Shown here: positions 60,593-64,000 of the stretch, one piece after another | Position numbering within the stretch: the stretch's first letter is position 1 | Layout of the letters: each line of letters starts with the position of its first letter | Origin: Firmicutes bacterium HGW-Firmicutes-1 | GTDB taxonomy: Bacteria > Bacillota > Clostridia > Lachnospirales > Vallitaleaceae | DNA length: 64,000 nucleotides | Direction of reading: 5' to 3' | NCBI GenBank assembly: GCA_002841625.1 | Contig: PHAG01000002.1 | Location: 186,001-250,000, forward strand | Notes under the pieces: generated by a model | Databases searched by the model: none | Told to the model about the DNA's origin: nothing | The model's input: only the letters and a program-made list of their open reading frames with translations | Position numbers and translations under genes: made by a program

Positions 60593-61894
60593 ATGTGGAA
60601 TTCGATATTAGAAGCTTTCCAAGATTTTATGTACGATTCTGGAATTGCTTGGATTATTCAAAATTTTTATAACGAAGCAGATGGCATATATGCAGTCAAG
60701 AATTTAATAATGATTGCTGTTGCATTAGTACTTATATACCTTGCTATTAAAAAGGAATATGAACCATTGTTATTATTACCAATTGCTTTTGGTATGTTAT
60801 TGGTTAATTTACCATTAACCGGTATCATGGATGGTCCTTCTGTTATTTTATCTGATAATTTAGCTAAAATAATTGGAGAGAAAACACTTCATGGTAGCTT
60901 ACTCCAAAATGCAGCACTCTATAGTCAACATGCCGTAGAAATGATTACTAGTACTGAGGTAAAAGAAATGCCGGCAGGTTTATTATATAGTTTATATATG
61001 GGTAATAAGCTTGGTATTTTTCCACCTTTGATTTTTATGGGTGTTGGTGCATTAACTGACTTCGGACCACTGCTAGCAAATCCAAAAAGCTTTTTACTTG
61101 GAGCGGCAGCACAATTTGGTATTTTCTTAGCTTTTTTTGGGGCGTTAGCTTTAAAGTTTACACCTCAGGAAGCAGCTTCTATAGCCATTATTGGTGGAGC
61201 AGATGGCCCAACTGCAATATATACAACAATTAAATTGGCGCCTCATTTACTTGGCCCAATTGCAGTAGCTGCATACTCTTATATGGCGCTTGTACCAATC
61301 ATACAACCACCTATTATGAGGTTGTTGACTACGAAAGAAGAACGATTGATTAAAATGGATCAATTGAGACCAATATCTCAATTGGAAAAAATACTTTTTC
61401 CAATCATTGTTACTATTTTAGTTATTCTTATATTACCTTCTACAGCACCACTTATTGGTATGCTAATGTTTGGTAACTTAATTAAAGTTTGTGGTGTGAC
61501 AGAAAAATTAGCTGATACAGCTTCAAATGCATTGATGTATATTGTTACTATATTTCTTGGGATTACTGTTGGTGCGACAACAAGTGCTGATAGTTTCTTA
61601 AACTTTGCTACTTTAGGTATTTTACTTCTAGGACTACTCGCTTTCTGCTTTGGTACTGCAGCCGGGGTAGTATTAGGTAAAATTATGTGTAAATTATCAG
61701 GTGGTAAAATCAATCCATTAATTGGTGCAGCAGGCGTTTCGGCGGTACCAATGGCTGCAAGAGTAGTTCAGAAGGTTGGACGTGAAGAAGATCCAACGAA
61801 CTATCTGTTAATGCATGCAATGGGACCTAATGTTGCTGGCGTAATTGGTTCAGCAGTAGCAGCAGGGGTATTTTTATCCTTATATTTAAAGTAA
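60593..61894 (+). CDS. oadB: Sodium-translocating decarboxylase beta subunit
   Basis: 433 residues, about nine or more membrane segments, with IGGADGPTAIY (conserved ion-binding region), FPPLIFMGVGALTDFGPLLANPK and the C-terminal AAGVSAVPMAARV motif. It decarboxylates carboxybiotin and pumps Na+ outward. AGGAGG before the start. Confidence 0.94.
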   Translation: MWNSILEAFQDFMYDSGIAWIIQNFYNEADGIYAVKNLIMIAVALVLIYLAIKKEYEPLLLLPIAFGMLLVNLPLTGIMDGPSVILSDNLAKIIGEKTLHGSLLQNAALYSQHAVEMITSTEVKEMPAGLLYSLYMGNKLGIFPPLIFMGVGALTDFGPLLANPKSFLLGAAAQFGIFLAFFGALALKFTPQEAASIAIIGGADGPTAIYTTIKLAPHLLGPIAVAAYSYMALVPIIQPPIMRLLTTKEERLIKMDQLRPISQLEKILFPIIVTILVILILPSTAPLIGMLMFGNLIKVCGVTEKLADTASNALMYIVTIFLGITVGATTSADSFLNFATLGILLLGLLAFCFGTAAGVVLGKIMCKLSGGKINPLIGAAGVSAVPMAARVVQKVGREEDPTNYLLMHAMGPNVAGVIGSAVAAGVFLSLYLK

Positions 61895-61962
61895 ACCAAA
61901 TTTAATATAGCATGAAATTTTCAAATAGTCGTTATTATTAGAAAATAAAGGAGGTTAAGTTT

Positions 61963-63375
61963 ATGGCTGAAATCGTAAAAAGACCGGTACTGATTACCGA
62001 TACAATTCTTAGAGATGCACATCAATCTTTGATTGCTACTCGAATGAAAACTGAAAGTATGATTCCAATTATGGAAACAATGGATAAAGTTGGATACCAT
62101 TCCGTAGAATGCTGGGGTGGAGCAACCTTTGATTCATGTATTCGTTTCTTAAAAGAAGATCCATGGGATAGACTTCGTATCCTAAGAAAAGGGTTTAAGA
62201 ATACAAAATTACAAATGTTATTAAGAGGTCAAAATTTATTAGGGTATAGACATTATGCAGATGATATGGTTGAATATTTTGTGCAAAAATCAATCGCAAA
62301 TGGAATTGATATTATTCGTATCTTCGATGCTTTAAATGATCTTAGAAACGTTCAAACTTCAATTGATGCTGCAAGAAAAGAAGGTGGTCATGCTCAAATT
62401 GCTATTTCTTATACTTTGAGTGATGTTCATACGTTAGAATTTTATGCAAAAACTGCAAAGACAATAGAAGAAATGGGTGCTGATTCCATTTGTATCAAAG
62501 ATATGGCGGGATTATTGGTTCCTTATGCTGCAACAGAATTGATCACTGCACTTAAAGAAACAGTTAAAATTCCAATTGCTATGCATGCTCATTATACGAG
62601 TGGAGTTGCAGGAATGACTTACTTAAAAGCAGTTGAAGCAGGTGTAGACATTATTGATACAGCAATGTCTCCATTTTCTATGGGTTCTTCACAACCAGCT
62701 ACTGAAGTTATGGTTGAGACCTTCAAAGGAACACCATATGATTCTGGTCTTGATCAAGAAATCCTTGCAAAAGTTGCAGAACATTTTAGACCGCTTAGAG
62801 ATGAATCCATTGCATCTGGTTTAATGGATGATAAAGTAATGGGTGTTGACATTAAGGCATTATTATACCAAGTACCAGGTGGTATGTTATCTAACTTAGT
62901 ATCACAACTTCAAAAACAAAACCAAATGGATAAATATTATGATGTGTTGAGAGAAATTCCAAAAGTGCGTGCAGACTTCGGTTTCCCACCACTTGTTACA
63001 CCTTCAAGCCAAATTGTTGGTTCTCAAGCAGTATTTAATATCTTAGGCGGAGAACGATATAAAATGGTTACTAAAGAATCAAAAGCTTTGGTGAAAGGCG
63101 AATATGGAACAACTCCAGTACAAATTTCACAAGAAATTATCAAAAAAATCATCGGTGACGAAGAACAAATTACATGTCGTCCTGCTGATTTGTTAAAACC
63201 AGAACTTGCAGCAAATGAAGCAGAAATGAAGAGATTCCAAATTCAAGATGAAGATGTTTTGACATACGCAATGTTCCCTCAAGTTGCACGTGAGTTTTTT
63301 GAATATAGAGAAGCTCAAATGACAAAAGTTGATCCTTCATTAGCAGATAAGGAAAACAAAGTATATCCAGTATAA
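61963..63375 (+). CDS. oadA: Oxaloacetate decarboxylase alpha / pyruvate carboxylase subunit B type
   Basis: 470 residues: HMG-CoA-lyase-like barrel (ITDTILRDAHQSLIATRMKT, KDMAGLLVPYAA, AMHAHYTSGVAGMTYLKAVEAGVDIIDTAMSPFS) plus the conserved carboxylase domain; no attached biotin domain, so it uses the separate carrier encoded upstream. Transfers carboxyl between oxaloacetate/pyruvate and biotin. AGGAGG upstream. Confidence 0.93.
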   Translation: MAEIVKRPVLITDTILRDAHQSLIATRMKTESMIPIMETMDKVGYHSVECWGGATFDSCIRFLKEDPWDRLRILRKGFKNTKLQMLLRGQNLLGYRHYADDMVEYFVQKSIANGIDIIRIFDALNDLRNVQTSIDAARKEGGHAQIAISYTLSDVHTLEFYAKTAKTIEEMGADSICIKDMAGLLVPYAATELITALKETVKIPIAMHAHYTSGVAGMTYLKAVEAGVDIIDTAMSPFSMGSSQPATEVMVETFKGTPYDSGLDQEILAKVAEHFRPLRDESIASGLMDDKVMGVDIKALLYQVPGGMLSNLVSQLQKQNQMDKYYDVLREIPKVRADFGFPPLVTPSSQIVGSQAVFNILGGERYKMVTKESKALVKGEYGTTPVQISQEIIKKIIGDEEQITCRPADLLKPELAANEAEMKRFQIQDEDVLTYAMFPQVAREFFEYREAQMTKVDPSLADKENKVYPV

Positions 63376-63385
63376 ATGTTTCCAG

Positions 63386-63416
63386 AGGACATATCCAAAA
63401 GGGTATGTCCTTTTTT
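63386..63416 (+). terminator. Terminator after oadA
   Basis: AGGACATA / TATGTCCT stem, 10-base loop, six Ts. Confidence 0.85.
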
Positions 63417-63560
63417 CGTGCTACGAAAGTTTTGTATTAGGAATTGGAAAAGGAGCATACAGGGAATGGGAATTTTTGCTCAGCACAGCTGATTTTATTG
63501 TTTACTAGGAAAGTTCTACATATGCAATTGGAAAAGTGGCAGGAAGGTAACGAGAATTTT

Positions 63561-63660
63561 AACGCTGCGTATAAACAACAAGGTTCTTTAACGCTGCGTA
63601 TAAACAACAAAGTTCTTTAACGCGGCGTATAAACAACAAAGTTCTTTAACGCGGCGTAGC
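63561..63660. repeat. 29-bp tandem repeats, about 3.4 copies
   Basis: AACGCTGCGTATAAACAACA followed by AGGTTCTTT, three near-perfect 29-base units from 63561, 63590 and 63619, then a partial unit. Units are directly adjacent with no variable spacers, so this is not a CRISPR. Confidence 0.85.
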
Positions 63661-63933
63661 CGATTTTATTGTTTTGCAATTTTGTAATGCTTATCATGCA
63701 AAATAGATTGTATTTATAATTGTTATCATATATAATGATGGTATACAAAATCGAAAATAAGTAGGCGAATTTGCAGGAAAAATATTCAAATGCCAATAAA
63801 ATCGTCTAACTACAGTTCTATATTGAAGGTATATGATGAAAATATGAATGAATCGTGTATGTAGCATTCATTTTCTGGTAAAACTATAGTATCTCAAAAT
63901 GAATGATTAATTGCAAGAATGTGAGGATGAACA

Positions 63934-64000
63934 ATGCACAGACAAAATGATTTAATTAAGAGAATCAATGAAAACTATTCAAAACTCAGCAAAGGCCAGA
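63934..64000 (+). CDS. Start of RpiR/MurR-type regulator, 3' end outside window
   Basis: 22 residues visible, MHRQNDLIKRINENYSKLSKGQ, matching the first helix of RpiR-family helix-turn-helix regulators (LxxRIxxNYxxLSKGQ). GTGAGGATG precedes the ATG. Too little to be sure. Confidence 0.6.
   Translation, partial: MHRQNDLIKRINENYSKLSKGQ

Larger units (their letters stand above)
63376..63933. other. 558-base noncoding region
   Basis: Holds the oadA terminator (63386-63416) and a short tandem repeat array (63561-63660). GATTTTATTGTTT occurs on both sides of the array. No gene seen on either strand. Confidence 0.7.

Noticed and set aside
63561-63660. CRISPR array
   Set aside because: Repeats are directly adjacent without unique spacers and no cas genes are present.

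Overview
The window looks like the chromosome of an AT-rich, spore-forming, Gram-positive anaerobe of the Clostridia. The evidence is cotJABC, a YaaH/SleL-type cortex-lytic hydrolase, two sporulation-type D,D-carboxypeptidases, scpAB next to a degenerate site-2 protease, and a sodium-pumping decarboxylase cluster. A single inserted element of about 46 kb (about 4598-50799) dominates it.

Left chromosomal arm (1-4597): 3' part of pdp, a dacF-like carboxypeptidase, a class I aminotransferase, then the spore-coat operon cotJA-cotJB-cotJC. cotJC stops after about 67 codons at the GTEELA motif, where the element begins; its C-terminal 108 or so codons reappear at 50800-51126. The element is therefore a large-serine-recombinase prophage inserted inside a spore-coat gene, the layout of skin- and SPbeta-like sporulation intervening elements. 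The phage-side sequences at the two ends form an inverted repeat (17 of 20 positions), as expected for a split attP. However, simple joining at its centre would not restore a full-length cotJC frame: roughly 14-16 codons are missing, so either cotJC is dead or the crossover is not where I place it.

Prophage layout: serine recombinase (minus strand, at attL); minus-strand accessory genes (membrane protein, NA37-like protein, PH-domain protein); an immunity region with a repressor, a Cro-like gene and mirror-image promoters whose spacers carry the operators; beside it a membrane-bound M41/FtsH-type peptidase gene whose promoter contains a LexA-box-like palindrome. Then a replication/segregation block (tRNA-like RNA, ParM/ParR with GTATACCC repeats, an initiator with internal 24-bp repeats, DnaC), an orphan C5 methyltransferase, a membrane-anchored Mrr-like protein, an ArpU-like late regulator and a catalytic-only tyrosine recombinase. 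Next come a lambda-type head module (Nu1/GpA terminase, gpW, portal, ClpP-type protease, gpD, major capsid E) and a P2/Mu-type contractile tail module, including a -1 frameshift tail chaperone, then fibre, holins and an NlpC/P60 endolysin. The right end carries cargo: an SF2 helicase operon bracketed by near-identical terminators, a secreted SLH/metallo-beta-lactamase/lamin-tail protein, a YHYH protein, and an 87-residue leftward gene at attR with a second LexA-box promoter (a candidate excision factor).

Right chromosomal arm (50800-64000): cotJC 3' part, DUF1540 protein, LysM-GH18 hydrolase, a palindromic repeat also present between cotJA and cotJB, rhodanese, M50-like protein, scpA-scpB, dacB-like gene, RluB-type pseudouridine synthase, MnmM/YtqB-type methyltransferase, the carboxyltransferase/sodium-pump cluster, and the start of an RpiR-type regulator.
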